This document shows positions 35,094 through 49,100 of a stretch of 64,000 nt of DNA, one piece after another (within the stretch, counting starts at the first letter, position 1; every line of letters starts with the position of its first letter). The notes under the pieces are model-generated. The model was given only the letters and a program-made list of their open reading frames with translations. It was not told the DNA's origin and did no database searches. The DNA comes from Citrus sinensis (Eukaryota; Streptophyta; Magnoliopsida; Sapindales; Rutaceae), in NCBI RefSeq assembly GCF_022201045.2, contig NC_068557.1, positions 29,985,501 to 30,049,500 of the forward strand. Direction: 5' to 3'. The position numbers were made by a program, and so were the translations under genes.

Positions 35094-36524
35094 GTATTAA
35101 GATTTCTTCATTAGCAATGATTCTCTTTACGCTCAAGAGGGTTTAAAGGCCTGTTTGAGATTACTTTTCGGGAGTTTAAAAGTAATTTTAAAATAATTAA
35201 AGTTAATTGTAGTATTTAGTAAATTTTTTTAAAAAATCACTTTTGGTAAAATCACCTAATTCTACAATATATTTTGAAAAACTTAGAAAATGGAAAGGAT
35301 TAGCTTTTCAAAATCTGATTTTAAGAATTACTTTTATACTTAATAAATTCCAAATATATCTTCATATGTTATTAAAATGTAAAATTATTCTTATTAATTA
35401 GAAAATACAATCATTAAATTTAGAGAGATTATTATACTTTTATAACTGAGATAACAAATAAAAAAGAAAATTAATTATTTAAGATATTTATTTTAGTTAT
35501 CAATTATTATATGTACATAGTAAAAATATTTTAATAAATTTTATTTCAGATTATATCCAATTTAGTCATTTATACATACTAAAATTTACACCTCCAAAAT
35601 ATGAAAACTTCAACTTACCCCATAAAATATGTTAAATTTAACTATTGACCAACATTGACTTACTAAAATATGATAATATCCTTATTAATTATAGAATAGG
35701 TTATCTCACAGTTATACCTATATTAGATAGATAATCTTTTGTGCCTCTACTGTTTCTAAAATAAAACTAACTCAAACTTTATGTGCAGCACTAACACAAT
35801 CACCCTTTAATCTCTTTTTTAGAAAATAAAACAAAATCTCAATAATACATAAAACAATAATATTTCTTGTTAAACCCAACCAAAAAACCACTTAAAAACC
35901 TCCTTCTATATATAGTTGCAAAGAAAACCTCACCCTCAATCCATTCTCAAATTTAAGAAAAATATTTAAGTTTTTTGAAATAAAAATCTCAAAATTTATA
36001 AGAAAGGAAATTTTTTCTCTCTCTCTTCTTCTTTCTTCTTCATCTTCTTCTTCTTTCAGTTTTTTTTCTTTCCTCTTTTGCATACTTAACGACTCTACAA
36101 CCACTTTTAATCCAAATTAGTCCAGCAAAACCCATGCCCATTGGCCATTGCCCAGCAAAACCCATGGTTGCACGTGACCATTCTAGATATGCCCATAGTT
36201 TCGTGCGGCCCCAAACATTGCTGTGAGTTGCTGGCGTGGACGTTGTGGGTTTATGATGCTTGGAGAAAATGAAGCGTGGAGCTGATGGAGAAAAAGGCAG
36301 GAAATGGAAAAAAAAAAATGAAGAAATTAACTAGAAACAAAAAATAAAAGAAAAAAGTGAGAAAGAAATTAAATTTTCTTATTTTAACAAGAACTAAATT
36401 TTTATGCTTCTACAGCTAAAAAACTAACTAATTAAAAAAATAAAAATTACTAATTGGGTGCAAAGTGAATTTTGCTGAAACATTTGCGTTTTGTGGAAAT
36501 TAACTTATATGTATTGACTTCTTA
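35094..36524. other. intergenic region, no gene seen
   Basis: AT-rich. Begins soon after the hAT element with a Tourist-like terminus (GGCCTGTTTGAGATTAC near 35151), for which no convincing partner was found. A CT-rich run (TCTTCTTCTT) is at 36017-36060. No supported frame. Confidence 0.45.
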
Positions 36525-36532
36525 TTTGTGAG

Positions 36533-37058
36533 TAGGGTTGGCAAAAAAGCTCGGGCCCGCCCGGGCTCAGTCCAGGCCTGCGGGCTTAGGCCCGGCCCTC
36601 ACCCATGAGGGCCTGGACAAGGGCCCAAGAAAAAAAGCCTGGACAAAGCCCAAGCCTACTACTTTTAAAAAAAATAATTTTATAAATTAGAATAATATAA
36701 TTAAAATTGAAAAGTACTTTAAAAATAAAAAAGAAAACTTAAATTCTTAACTTATAAATCAATTATGATTCAAAAAAATTAAAATTATTATACTAAATTC
36801 TCTCTTTTGTGTCAATTAATTAAGAGAGCGTTTGAATTAGAAAATCAAGTATTAAAGAAAATTAAAATTATGAGTTTTTATTTACTTTATTTATTATTTT
36901 AATTTGAAATATTGATTTTCTTTAATTTATCTATGATTGTAATAACTTGTTGATCATTAATTTATTTCAAATTTACAATAATTTTAATTTTTTAAAATAA
37001 ATAATTAAAGCCCAAACCCGGCCCGAGCCCGGCCCAAGCCCGCTGTTTGCCATCCCTA
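36533..37058. mobile_element. non-autonomous hAT-type transposon with perfect target duplication
   Basis: A 526-bp element with ends TAGGGTTGGCAAA and, inward from the right, TAGGGATGGCAAA. It is flanked by perfect 8-bp duplications TTTGTGAG (36525-36532 and 37059-37066). Subterminal GC-rich blocks with repeated CCCGGCCC and GGGCCCG motifs surround an AT-rich core without a coding frame. A target duplication with no change points to a fairly recent insertion. Confidence 0.92.
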
Positions 37059-37066
37059 TTTGTGAG

Positions 37067-38770
37067 TTGATTATTAAGAGACTATATAAATACAATTTTA
37101 CCCTTTCGATCATTAAAATTAAGGGGGAGAAAACGGTTTTTAAGAGATAAATTGAAGTTTTCATACTTTTAAGAGATAAATTAAAATATGCTAATCTACT
37201 AAAGGGGTAGGATAAATTTATCATTTTAAAAATTATAATATTACCAACTGATCCTAACAAGTATTTTCAAGGAATATTCTCTCCCAAATCCTTAAAATAA
37301 AAATGATATTTACTAAGACGTAAAGTTATGGATCTTACTTAACATGTCAACATTCATATGAAATGAAAATACCAAACGTTGCTTAATTAAGGCGGTAAGG
37401 TTTCACAGATCAATTTAACTGCACCCACAAACATAGCACCAAAAATGAAATCATACCTACAATTTACAAAATACAAATCCCCATCCATCACCACCAAAAT
37501 AAAAAAATAAAAAAAATAAAAATTAAGTAAAACGAAAGTATCCGTGCGAACCGTACCACCCAGCACCATAGACCCGCACATTCTACTATTCTCTCCGATA
37601 ACGACACTTGTATTCTCGCAGGGGCCCCACTGTTCACGTTATGACTTATGATTTCACATTCACATAAACTAGACATTTTTTAAATTCCCTCCTCCGTCTT
37701 TTATTGACTTTCCCTGTGTGGTCCCCCACCACCACCACACCCCTACTCTCACCTGGGCCCTACTGACGCTAAATATCGGGTCAACTGAATCTACGGCCTG
37801 TGTCTCCCATACGAATACGTATTTCTACTACTAGTTTTGGTAATAAAAATGTAAAACCTTATTTTTGCTATCCAGCAAACAAAAAAAAAAAGCTAAAACA
37901 AAAGATTCTCTGTCCTTGTTAAAAATAAAAACCCCTTCCAAAAACAAAGGCATCGTGTTTATTTTTTCAATTTATTTTTTGTATTTGTTTTTTCATAGTA
38001 AAAAAATGCCACCAACATCCTGTGGTTAGGTATGTGCCCCATTTTTGGTATTTGTACTAGCTGGTACTTTTATGACTTTTTATTTATTTATGTGTGTGTA
38101 AGGTGATACCTTCATCTGGGCCTCTGTTGTCTTTGAATTATTTTAATATAGCTTTATGATTGTTTTGACAAAAAGATTGCCCTTTTTTTTCTTGTTTAAA
38201 TTATTTGGCTCGGTGTTTGTAATGGGGTTCGTAATCATGGGTGTGTCTTCTTTTTCGATATAATTTAATCAAATTGCGTATTTTCTTTTTGGTTGATTTA
38301 TTCATTTGGGTTGTGGGATTTTCCAGGCTCATAAGGGAGGTGGCGTTTGACTTTGAAGCCAAAAAAAAAATAATAATAATAATAAATATAAAATATAAAC
38401 AGGATTGGCTTGGTGGTGAAGGGTTTGGTTGTGAAGCTGTGGTCTGGTCAGGGTCCGCTTTCATGGTCTCAAAGATTTGTCCTTTTTATGGGATTTGATG
38501 GGTTTCAATAGATTTTGATTTTGATTTTGATTTTGATGGGGATTAGATTGGCGTCTGTGACAGTCTCTTCTTTTATTAGTCTAATCCATTGGTTTGATTG
38601 GTATTCTTGATTGTAGTGAAGTCAAAATTTGATCCTTCAGTGGCTAGACTGTTAATGGGTTTGAAGATATTTTATTTCTTCAACTCTGTAACATTTTAGT
38701 GTATAGGGTTTGTTAGAATTTCAACTCTCCAGTATTAGTATAGCTACTTGAAAAGAAAAAGTAAAAAGAG
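37067..38770. other. upstream region of the Raf-like kinase gene
   Basis: No coding frame supported. Includes C-rich CACC repeats near 37727-37745, a TTTGAT hexamer run (38511-38540) and probably the kinase 5' UTR with an intron; a likely acceptor CTCCAG lies near 38731. Confidence 0.45.
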
Positions 38771-41201
38771 ATGGGGGATGGGGCTAATTCTTGGATCAGG
38801 AGGACCAAGTTTTCTCACACAGTTTGTCATAGGTTGGATTCATCTATATTGGCCTCCCTTCCGCTTAACCTGCCAGAAACGATTTCTGTATTGAAATCAA
38901 GGCCTGGACCAGCTTCCTCCAATCAGAAATCAGCTCCAAACAGTTCACAGAGTCAGCAAAATCCTGCCGCAAACAAGCCAAGATCTGTATCACCCCTTCC
39001 CGAAACAGTTCTCCCTGATACATTCAAGGAAGCAAGGTCTGCCACCAAGAGATTTTCAACTCCACATCCTAGGAGAAAAGAATCAGACAAGGGATTGGTG
39101 GGTAAGTTTTTATATAAACAACCTCAACAAGAGACCAAGGCATCCTCCAATTCCTACAGTACAAGCCCTCTCAGGCACTTGGGTTCTTTGAGAGTTACCG
39201 AGAGATATAAGAGCAGAAAGGAATCAGCTTGGACCAAGTATTTTGATCATGGCGGAGTTAGGGTTAATGCTGTGGATGCTGCAGATGAACACACTGTTGA
39301 CCTCTCTCAGCTCTTTCTTGGGCTTAGGTTTGCTCACGGGGCACATAGCCGACTTTACCATGGGATATATAAGGATGAGCCTGTTGCGGTGAAGATTATC
39401 AGGATACCAGATGATGACGAAAATGAAACCTTGGCAGCTCGATTAGAGAAACAATTCAATCGAGAAGTAGCTCTTTTATCTCGCCTCCACAATCCAAATG
39501 TCATAAAGGTGACAACATTCTTTCATTTCCCCTTTCATATTTTATTTAGCTTTCTTTGCGATTTAGTAATTGGTTTGTTACTACTAGTGAAGAATTTCGT
39601 AGCTGCTGCCTTTTGAATCTGTTCTTATGTAAGATTATTTTATCTGCTAAACAGTTTGTAGCAGCATGTAAAAAGCCACCAGTATATTGTGTCATCACAG
39701 AATATCTATCAGAGGGTTCCTTGAGGGCATACTTGCATAAGCTGGAGCACAAAACCCTCCCCTTACCGAAACTGATTGCAATTGCTCTCGATATTGCACG
39801 TGGAATGGAATACATTCACTCTCAAGGTGTCATTCATCGGGATCTTAAGCCAGAAAATGTCCTTATTGATCAAGAATTCCACCTGAAAATTGCTGATTTT
39901 GGCATAGCCTGTGAGGAGGTGTACTGTGATGCATTGTCTGATGACCCAGGAACTTATCGTTGGATGGCACCTGAGATGATCAAGCACAAATCATATGGGA
40001 GAAAGGTCGATGTTTACAGTTTTGGACTCATCTTGTGGGAAATGGTGGCTGGAACTATCCCATATGAAGAAATGAATCCAATCCAAGCTGCTTTTGCAGT
40101 AGTGAATAAGGTAAACTTTGGTGCTTCTTGCTGATAAATTTGTCTGGTTTATGACTGCATATCTGGTCCATTTCATCTGAATTCATCATATGCAATGAGC
40201 TGCTCTGACATAGCTTAATTTTTTCTGAATGGTATCTTCGACTCTTTGTTAGTAATTTTCCATTGAAACTGAAAATGAATTGCCCCGTGGTTTCAACTCT
40301 CTAATTAATCATTGTTGAGTTTGTTGTTTATAGACAATGAGCCCACAGAGTGCAATCACAAGAAACATTAGCATGAAAGTGCACTAAATGCCTTGATCAA
40401 TTTAACTTACTAATCTTCAGGGTTGTGTAATATTCATGATGCACAATTTCCTTGACTATGGTATGTTTCTGTAAAATATATTTTTATTGTTGAAACAACT
40501 TCAATCTGCATTGACATTATAGTAGAGCAAAAAGAAAACAAGGAAAAAAAAGAAGAAGAAGCTTTGTTTGGGTTTTCATGGGGAATGGCAAAAATTATAT
40601 TTCATAACATTCATATGCAGAAATAGTTTGCTGTAACAGATTTTATTTTTAGTAGGCATGTTCAGAAGTTTTCTTTAAGAACATAACATCAACAGATCAA
40701 ATTGATTCTGATGTGTAATATATTCATCTAGATTTCCATGCTACTTTAGATCAATAATCAAGCAGAGTAACTGCTTTTTTACTGTTCTTTTTCTTGGTTT
40801 TTGCTTTGCTAAACATGGGATATCAAATGAGCTGGAAACATCTCTATCTCTTCATCCCTAGAGGCATTTTTGATAATTTGTTTATGAGGTCAGTAATTGT
40901 GCCATTGAATTTTTTTTCTCTTTTTCAGAATTTGCGACCTGCTATCCCAGGTGACTGTCCGCCTGCCATGGCAGCTTTAATTGAGCAATGTTGGTCCTTG
41001 CAACCAGACAAGAGGCCTGAGTTCTGGCACATTGTGAAAGTACTGGAGCAATTTGAGACTTCACTTGCTTGCAATGGAACCCTGAATTTGGTTCAGAACC
41101 CAATTTGCCAAGATCATAAGAAAGGGCTCCTTCATTGGATTCAAAAGCTTGGTCCTATGCATCCTCATAGCTCACCTATGCCCAAACCTAAATTCACATG
41201 A
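38771..41201 (+). CDS. HT1-like group C Raf-like (MAPKKK) protein kinase
   Basis: Three exons (38771-39508, 39655-40110, 40929-41201), all phase 0 with GT-AG borders, give 488 aa. The N-terminal region of about 175 aa starts MGDGANSWIRRTKFSHTVCHR, is rich in Ser/Pro/Gln and ends with SAWTKYFDHGG. The kinase domain follows from about residue 184. The Gly-loop region FAHGAHSRLYHGIY is in the degenerate form typical of this group. The catalytic Lys is near 208 in VAVK. Further motifs are HRDLKPEN, ADFGIAC, GTYRWMAPEM, the substrate region GTIPYEEMNPIQAAFAV and CWSLQPDKRPEF. The C terminus continues with a short tail. The group includes Arabidopsis HT1 (stomatal CO2 response) and RAF22/RAF43 relatives. 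The N-terminal extension points to the At5g58950/At3g46930 type rather than HT1 itself. Predicted soluble, with serine/threonine (possibly dual) specificity. Confidence 0.93.
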
Positions 41202-43683
41202 ATCTTCCTTATGACCTGGCTTTTGTAGTACGTCCAGGTCACTTGTAATTAAAAGGTTCGTTTATAGGCTGCTGTGTTTGTACTCAATGACACATTCATG
41301 TGAGAGTGAATGAATATTTTGTTAGGCATGCTTTGAAGTGAAACGTCTTTGACTTTCAATCATACCTACACAGCAAATGATCATCAATGTATGTTGCTCT
41401 GGACATGGTGAACACTCGATATTGGGTCAGGAAAAGCATTTTTTTTTTTTTTTAAGGCTGTTTGGGGGACTTCTTTTGGAAGATTTTAAACATATACTGG
41501 TTTTACTGCTTGTTTCTATGCATGTATATAAAAAATGGTCCATTTTTCATGTTTCGTTTATGGTTTCCAACTTATTCTCATACAATTTTTCTTAAATTTG
41601 GTGTGATTTCCACTGCTGGATTCCACTGCTTATGTTGCATCCTTGTAATATTCTCTTTAACAGTTGAAGTTTGTACAATAGCAAGAGTGAGCGAAAAAAT
41701 TGTCCATAGATACACGGTGCGGAGGCATTGATTCTTAGTAAATGTGTTGGTGAATTTACTACATTAGGATTAGTTTATGTATGTCCCAATTGTTTTTGTG
41801 TTTTATTTATCTCTCGGGTTCACTTTATTCAGGATCATGGCTTGTTGGTTATATTCTTCTATAAAATTTTCCATAGGATCTCTGTTTATGGCGAGATAAC
41901 TCTGTTGGCAACCGTCGTGTGTAACGTATAATTTTTTTTCTTCAAGTCGTGGTAAATGTATTAATCCGTTGTAGTTTTTATGAACAAATTGGTAGTCTGC
42001 GTTTCTTTTTTCTATCTTTGTTATTGCAACTGTCATCATGTTTTCTTTTAACAATATCAATACTTATGATCTTCTAACTAGTCATGGCACTTTTTGATTG
42101 AACTGTGACTGTAGAACATTGTTGCCTTATCTGATTCGACCATCTTCAGTTAGCTTCACTTGTAACTTTGCTTAGATGCTTGCATTCACTCTTTCCATTC
42201 AAAGGGCTGAAAACTCATTCTGCAATAAGAATGATAGCATAGCTTTTTCATTCATATGTGTGTACGCATGTTCACGAAAACTGAAAACTAACACACGCAT
42301 GTGCTGTTGCAAGTGCATGCCCTACGCACATCTTTCTGTTTCTTGTTAGATTGTCGGGTGTACCAATCTCTGCATACACGATGAATATACGATTGAAGAA
42401 GCAAGGAAAGTAGATGCCTTCAATAATTCTCACATTCGCTCCGTGTCGGTCCCATGATCATTTTATTTATTACTCAGAAGAAGTTGAAGGTGTCATCATC
42501 ACCCTGTTTTTTGAACAAAGTAGATCACGTGATTTACTCTTTTTAATCAGCTACCTGCATGCCTGGAATTGCCAGTCTTTATTATATGATTACGCCTCAT
42601 TTATATATCTTCTCACAATCACGTAACTATACTCCCTTTGGGCTAAAAAAAATTATCCTAACATTTATTGCTGGTTCTGAGTTTGTTGAGTCGACGCTGC
42701 ATTCGAAAACCATATTTATGGCACTCACGGACTCACCCATCAGGAATGAAGACCTGTTGGGAGTTGGTAATAATCAGTTTGTTTAACAGAGTAACAAAGC
42801 TTGTTTTATTGGGTGTAATTCTTAAAATGATAAAATTAGTACGACCCATTACATAATCACAATTTGACACGCCTTGGATTTGTGTTTTTAAAACGAAGAA
42901 CATCGTCCTATATTTTCCAAGGTTGTCTTCATGAATTTCTTATTCTTGCTCTTTTTTTTTTTTACCTTTTATTTTTTTGGAAAAAAGAAATTATACTGCG
43001 GATCAGTTGAAATTCTGTGCAGTCTGTATAAATAAAAACTCAAATTCTCCTTTTAATTGGTAATCTAATTAAAATTTCTCTCATAATTATGGGTTGAGTA
43101 TATATATAGGATCTAACTAAGTTAGAGCCGACTGTAATTTAGCATTATATATATATATATATATATATATGGCCCCGTCCGAAATCCTCTTAAATAAACT
43201 TTTCTTTTTTCAAATTTTCTCTCTTTGCAAATTCAAAAACACTAATTTCAGAAAATAAAAATAAAAATAATCAAAATGAAAAAGAAAGAGAGAAGTAAAA
43301 AATAATAATGTCTTAAGTTTGCACAAGTCAATTTTGTAGATGAGACTTAAAAAAATATACCAGAGAGAGAGAGAAAGAGAAGCAAAACTGATTCAACTAG
43401 TTTTAGGTAGAAAGAAAAGCAGTGGTTTATGCTTGAGCTACAGCAAATTATTTAACCTGAGTATAGATTTCGAGTTTGTTAATTACATGAGTATTTGGTT
43501 ATAAATGTAAATTTCATTTAAAAAATAGAGTGAAGAGAGAGAAAAAATAAGTATCACTCAAGATATTATAATTGTAATGTAATAGAATAAGGGCTTTTAA
43601 GAGATTTTTTGGAGGCTACCAATAGTTCCACTCAAGATATTATTATGTCAAATTTGACTTGGGTAGAAATTTTTTAGGCCCTG
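41202..43683. other. intergenic region, no gene seen
   Basis: Kinase 3' UTR, then AT-rich spacer with several chance frames. An (AT)n microsatellite is at 43146-43170 and GA-rich sequence at 43360-43390. Confidence 0.5.
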
Positions 43684-44303
43684 GAAACAAAATCCTTTGA
43701 AGCCCACCTCGCTGTAACTTTTGTTGGGCTTGCTTTCTTTATTACACGACTTGGACTATTCGGACCCATAGATCGACCTATTAAACCTCTTTCTCTTTGT
43801 TTACTCCATTCAATATTTAAAAATACAATAAATTTCTAATTACACCTTTTTAAATGGAAAAAGTGACGTTAATTAAAATCGTTTCTCAAAAAACACAGTC
43901 TTTTAATTTTCTTTGTTACTATTCAAACCCCAAAAAAATGGAGTTGTCTGTTTGCGTTGCTCACAAAATTTAGTCAAAAAGATTATTCTCGCAGAAACAA
44001 AATCCTGTGAAGCCCACCTCGCAGTAACTTTTGTTGGGCTTGCTTTCTTTTTTACACGACTTGGACTATTCGGACCCATAGATCGACCTATTCAACCTCT
44101 TTCTCTTTGTTTACTCCATTCAATATTTAAAAATACAATAAATTTCTAATTACACCTTTTTAAATGGAAAAATTGACGTTAATTAAAATCATTTCTCAAA
44201 AAACAAAGTCTTTTAATTTTCTTTGTTACTGTTCAAACCCCAAAAAAATGGAGTTGTCTGTCTGCGTTGCTCACAAAATTTAGTCAAAAAGATTATTCTC
44301 TAA
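43684..44303. repeat. 310-bp tandem duplication
   Basis: The 310-base block starting GAAACAAAATCC at 43684 is repeated from 43994 with only scattered single-base differences (for example ATTAAACC versus ATTCAACC and ACACAG versus ACAAAG). Both copies end with AAAAAGATTATTCTC. I recognise no gene in it. High identity implies a recent unequal exchange. Confidence 0.95.
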
Positions 44304-45865
44304 ACTTCAATCATGAAAAATTTGCATATCACGAACCATTGTCTTTTTTTTTTTTTTCCCTTTCCTTCAAGTCGATGCTCTTGCTGGTATCAATTAGGGA
44401 CTAGCACAAACTCAATTAACCATAATAGTTTTCAATTAATAAATTTTGAGTTGGAATTATATATAATACATATAACACGTATGTTGGTCCAAAGGTAATA
44501 TTTTATCCTCCAATGTAATTTCAGTGAAAGGTAGAGTTGTAAATATTTTACGGGGTTTTGAAAGATTTTAGAGGTGATGCCAATAGTCAACACTTATTAC
44601 ACGCATGACAGCCTTTTGTGGTAAGAATTTCACTCGAGCAAGAATTTTTACCAAATTAGTCAAGTATCATCTTGATAAAAAAATCGGGGCCACTTGTCAC
44701 AATGATAGACTATTTTTTGATTGAAATAAGGTTAAGCTTGATTAAAAATTCAGTCTTAATAGTCTGCGGTCCGTTTGATTACTTTGTGTCGTTTGAAAAG
44801 TAAGTTTCAAAAGCATATTTAGGCGTTAGTATGACCTAAATAAGCTCATATTGCAATTTTGACTATGGTTGTTGTTTCGTAGAGTAGCAGAATTGACCAT
44901 AAATAATAATGGCACCTGTTATAAATATTGATGTGGGAGCGGAATACACCAATGAATAATAGAGCACTAATAACTTAATATTAATATTCTAGAATTGTTA
45001 TAGTCTACAAAGTGCAATTAAGAAAAATGTAAAAAAAAAAACAAAATATTTTTAGAAAAGGAATATGGAGATGTGTTTAGAAATTATCTTAGGAAATATT
45101 CCTGAAGTGACTCTGGAAATGTATTTAATGGGAAAAAATTGAAAATATTTTCTCAACATTATTTTTTGAATATGTTTTCAGGCTGAATTTAAAAAATAAT
45201 TTTTTTTGGAGAAAAAAATGGATTAGGAAATGCTTTTAACTTAATTTTAATTATCTCTTGAATTACTTAGCTAAAAAAATGGATGATCCCAAAAGAATTG
45301 TGAAGCCTGCTATTTATGGACTTCAATTTTTCCTTTGCATTTATGTCATACATGCTTGCATTTAATTTGAGGGTGTGCATGCTTCATCCATATCAACAGC
45401 ATGCATTTAATTAAGACATGCTCATTGACTTTTAAGAATTTTTTTTATTTGGAGTCTTAATTGAGAACCTATGAACTCTCCACATCATTTTTGCTACTTT
45501 TTTCTTATTATTATTATGATGTTTATATTTATATTAGACCACACGAGAATCTACTTCATATAAATTTATCATTATTAATTGGTATAGTAAAAACATTTGT
45601 CAGTTGAATTTAACTTTATGCATGCTTTGTTTATGCATTAATTTTTTTTTTTATGAGCTTGCATTTCTCATTGTCAACCATGTATATTCAAATGTGATGA
45701 ATACTCGCCAAAGTGAGCTTCTTTAACTAATAAAAAAGTTATCCCATTGACTTTTAATTTAAAAGCTAATAAGCAGTGAATGTATGTACAATGTATATAT
45801 GTGATTTAGGATTCATTGTTTTAAACTAGACTTATTATTATTTTTAAAATAATTAATTCTTCACT
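44304..45865. other. intergenic region, no gene seen
   Basis: AT-rich, no coding frame or known element recognised. Confidence 0.5.
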
Positions 45866-45874
45866 AACTCGTTT

Positions 45875-46107
45875 GGCCAAGTGGTTAGGGCAACAGTTCA
45901 AACCTCCACAAGCGTAACGGGAGAGTATTTCATTCCTTAATTATATTGTATAATTGAGTGAATGTAGTTTTCTCCCTTATCCAAGTGTGAGTGGAATAAA
46001 CATTTCTCGAATATTAGTGAGACTTAAAATTTGAGCAGAACTCCATAAGTATTGATGTAAGTCGGTTGTAGTTTGAGCAATAGTTTTATGTAATAAACAA
46101 ATAAATA
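45875..46107 (+). mobile_element. tRNA-derived SINE
   Basis: 233 bp starting GGCCAAGTGGTTAGG, a box-A-like sequence, followed by a box-B-like AGTTCAAACCTCC and an A-rich tail (AATAAACAAATAAAT). It is flanked by perfect 9-bp duplications AACTCGTTT (45866-45874 and 46108-46116). The two boxes are closer than in a functional tRNA and the 5' end begins at box A, so the copy may be truncated. Confidence 0.7.
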
Positions 46108-46116
46108 AACTCGTTT

Positions 46117-49100
46117 CACGAGGTATTACTTTCTGGATTAAGATCTCTTAAATAGACTTAATCAAGAGTTTAATACGAATTGAGTTATTCATACCATCCA
46201 TATTACAACCCACGTCCGTACGAATTGAGTCTTATTTTAATCTATCATAGAGTAAGTGCCTTGTCGATCGGAGCAGGTCTTTGTACCTAACATGGATTTT
46301 TGGGCAGTAATAATAAATGAATAAAGATGAAGGTTTGTTAAGCTTACAGACAATATTTACTTATTTAGGTATATTTTCCTCGGAATGAACTTTCCTGTAG
46401 TTTTATTATTTCCGGGGGTGGAGGTGGGAATTCTTCCATTCTTTGGACCCAAATTGGCGGTAGACTTGACTCCTCCTATCAACTTTAATGGGAATATGTG
46501 AAGAAATCAACATTATTGTGTGATAGGCTGAAACGTGGATCTTTTCGATTGGATAACTCAAATACCTTGACTTGATATAACCATTATCAAAGTTTTATTT
46601 ATTCTTTTTTTTTTTTAAATTGTAAAAATGATCAAAGTTAAAGACTTGCATGGCCGTAACTGGTCAGCCTCTACAGGTGCATCAAATTAGATTCGATTGC
46701 ATCTTAGACCCAACACTAATATGTTATTGAAACATTTATTCCGATGAGAAATAGAAAGAAAAAAAATACTGACACCATAAATAAATCCCATCTCAACCCC
46801 ATGAAAATAAATTTTTGGATAAGTTTATTATTAATTCAAAATTTGGAGTAATTTTATTATTAATTCAACTTTTATTTACTCTTGTGGGGGATTAAGGTGA
46901 GATTGGAGTGCACTCTCTATCATTATTTGATAAGAAACTTTTACTTGGATGTTAATAAAAAATTAGGAAAAAATATCAACAAGTTATGGAAATTTGATGA
47001 TACTTCAAAATTCAATGTCCTTGTAATTATTAGACTTATTTTTAGTATTAATATTAATTATTGTCTATCCATTTAAATTTTTAAGTTGTGATTTGTTTTA
47101 TACGACATCAAAGTCTTAAGTTTAAATTTACTCTCTCGTTTGCAAACTCTATTTTAATTTTTTTTCCCACACTTTTAAACTCTCTTATCTTTCGACTCAT
47201 CTATACGCTTCTGTCCTAAGTTCTAAGTCTTTATTCTACTATAATTGAGAAGGAAAAGTCAGACTTATTTATAATACTATTATTAAATCCTTGCTTATCA
47301 GTCTATTTAGAACCTCTTGTCTGAAGCCTCTCTCCACGTTTCATATTCAGGGCATGTCCTATAACTGTAAGGCATAAGCTTAAGCTTTTGGGTTGAAGTC
47401 CAACTGATTTTTTCCTCTTAACAGAAGCAACAATTGGAAAGCAACTGTGGTAGTTAGAATGAAGAACATATATAACAGAAGAAGGTTGAATGGGGAAAAT
47501 TGTTGGTGGCTAGCTGAAACGATTCAAGCTCACTTAGCAGGTGGGGTCGTAGGATTTGCGTATCCAACATGTACTCGAAATAATAGCTAAAGTAAAAGCA
47601 CTAACAAGAAAGCACCAACTTGAAGCAGTTAAAGCAGTGTATCTCAAATGAAGCTGATTTTTAGTGCTTTTGTACGACGGATCAGCTCTTGTTGGAAAAT
47701 ATCATTCTTTCTGTATTGTTTTGGGTCGTAAAGTTTGGATCAATGATTCAATATATGCAATGCAAGTGGGGTTATTTGTCAGTGGACAACGCCACATATT
47801 ATTGCTTAGCTTGGATTTCACACTCATCACTAAAAATTTTAGCCTTGGATTGTTGGTTACTTTTTCTAGATTGAAAATCAACTCAATATTTCACTTTAGA
47901 CATCGTCCACTAAGATTTGTTTCTGGATAGCGACAAATGAATTGTCCTTTGGAAGATTAGAAGTTTGGCCACCTTTGTACGTCATAAACCTTGCTTATAC
48001 ATCCAAAATAGATTTGACAGAGATTTTACAGATGATATGTATAAATTATGGATATTATGTTTAGAAATTTTGTCCTAGTGAAAGATAATTTCATTTTAAT
48101 AAAGTGAGAATGTTATTAACCAAAAAAAAAAAAATTATAGATACTAATATACTAACGGATAAAAGAAAGTCATATATATATATATATATATATGTCTTAT
48201 TGTGCTTCTACTCAATTTTGAATCTAAAGTGTTTGACAGATACGCATTTTTACTTGACAGCTAGATTAAAATCTATACCTAATAGTTTGTTAGGATTTAA
48301 TCCAAATGAATAGCCGTTTCACGCTATCAAAGCAAAGCCAAGGCTATAATTAAGTTGTATGTAACGGCTAGTCTTGAGCTCCTGATCTAAAAAGAATCTC
48401 TAGTTACCTCTAAATGATCGTCAATGTACAGTTGAAGCAACCATTTATGCCGCGAATAAGGCAAGAAACTAAAAGGCTCCCTTTAAAGCTTTTGTCCTTA
48501 TCTACATTGAGAAGGACCATTAAATAGAATTTAGACTCTGTTATCATTCAAGACTTACGTATGACTCCCCCCTTTCACATCGGAGAAAGCAACAACTCGA
48601 TTTGGACTGATTGATTTTTTCATCAAGATTTGAAAGCAAGAGCGAGTGTCTGGCTCTCTTATTTTTCAATACACACCACAAAGTTCAAAGTTATTAACAC
48701 ATACATGTGGTACATGTTTATTTATTTATTTGGATAAGATGTGAAACATGTTTCTGGCTCTTGTAAATTAGAGACTCAAAGTGACTTTAAGCAGACTATC
48801 TCTTTCTCAATTAAAAGTTTTTGAATTTTGATTTAGTGCCCTATCAGTTTTTCTGGCTGGCATCTTGCATCTCGTGCTTAAATTGGAAACGACAAAAGAG
48901 TACTATGTCTTGCATGATTCATGACTCGTTGTGTGAACGTAAAATTTGGTTGGGTTTATATTATTAACCTTGTGTGTAATTACCGGCTTATTAGTCTAGC
49001 CTTCCAGTGTTATCTGTAGACTTGCGACATCTCGTCAACCACGTGATCCATGTAATTGGAACCGACCATTTAGCTGCCATTATTAAGATAAGGATGGATC

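Noticed and set aside
35150..37385. large Harbinger-type element between GGCCTGTTTGAGATT and ACCAAACGTTGCTTAA
   Set aside because: The two ends agree at only about half the positions and no TAA duplication is convincing. The hAT element inside does have sure borders.
45872..45910. tRNA gene suggested by GGCCAAGTGG and GTTCAAACC
   Set aside because: No cloverleaf can be formed; better explained as a SINE head.
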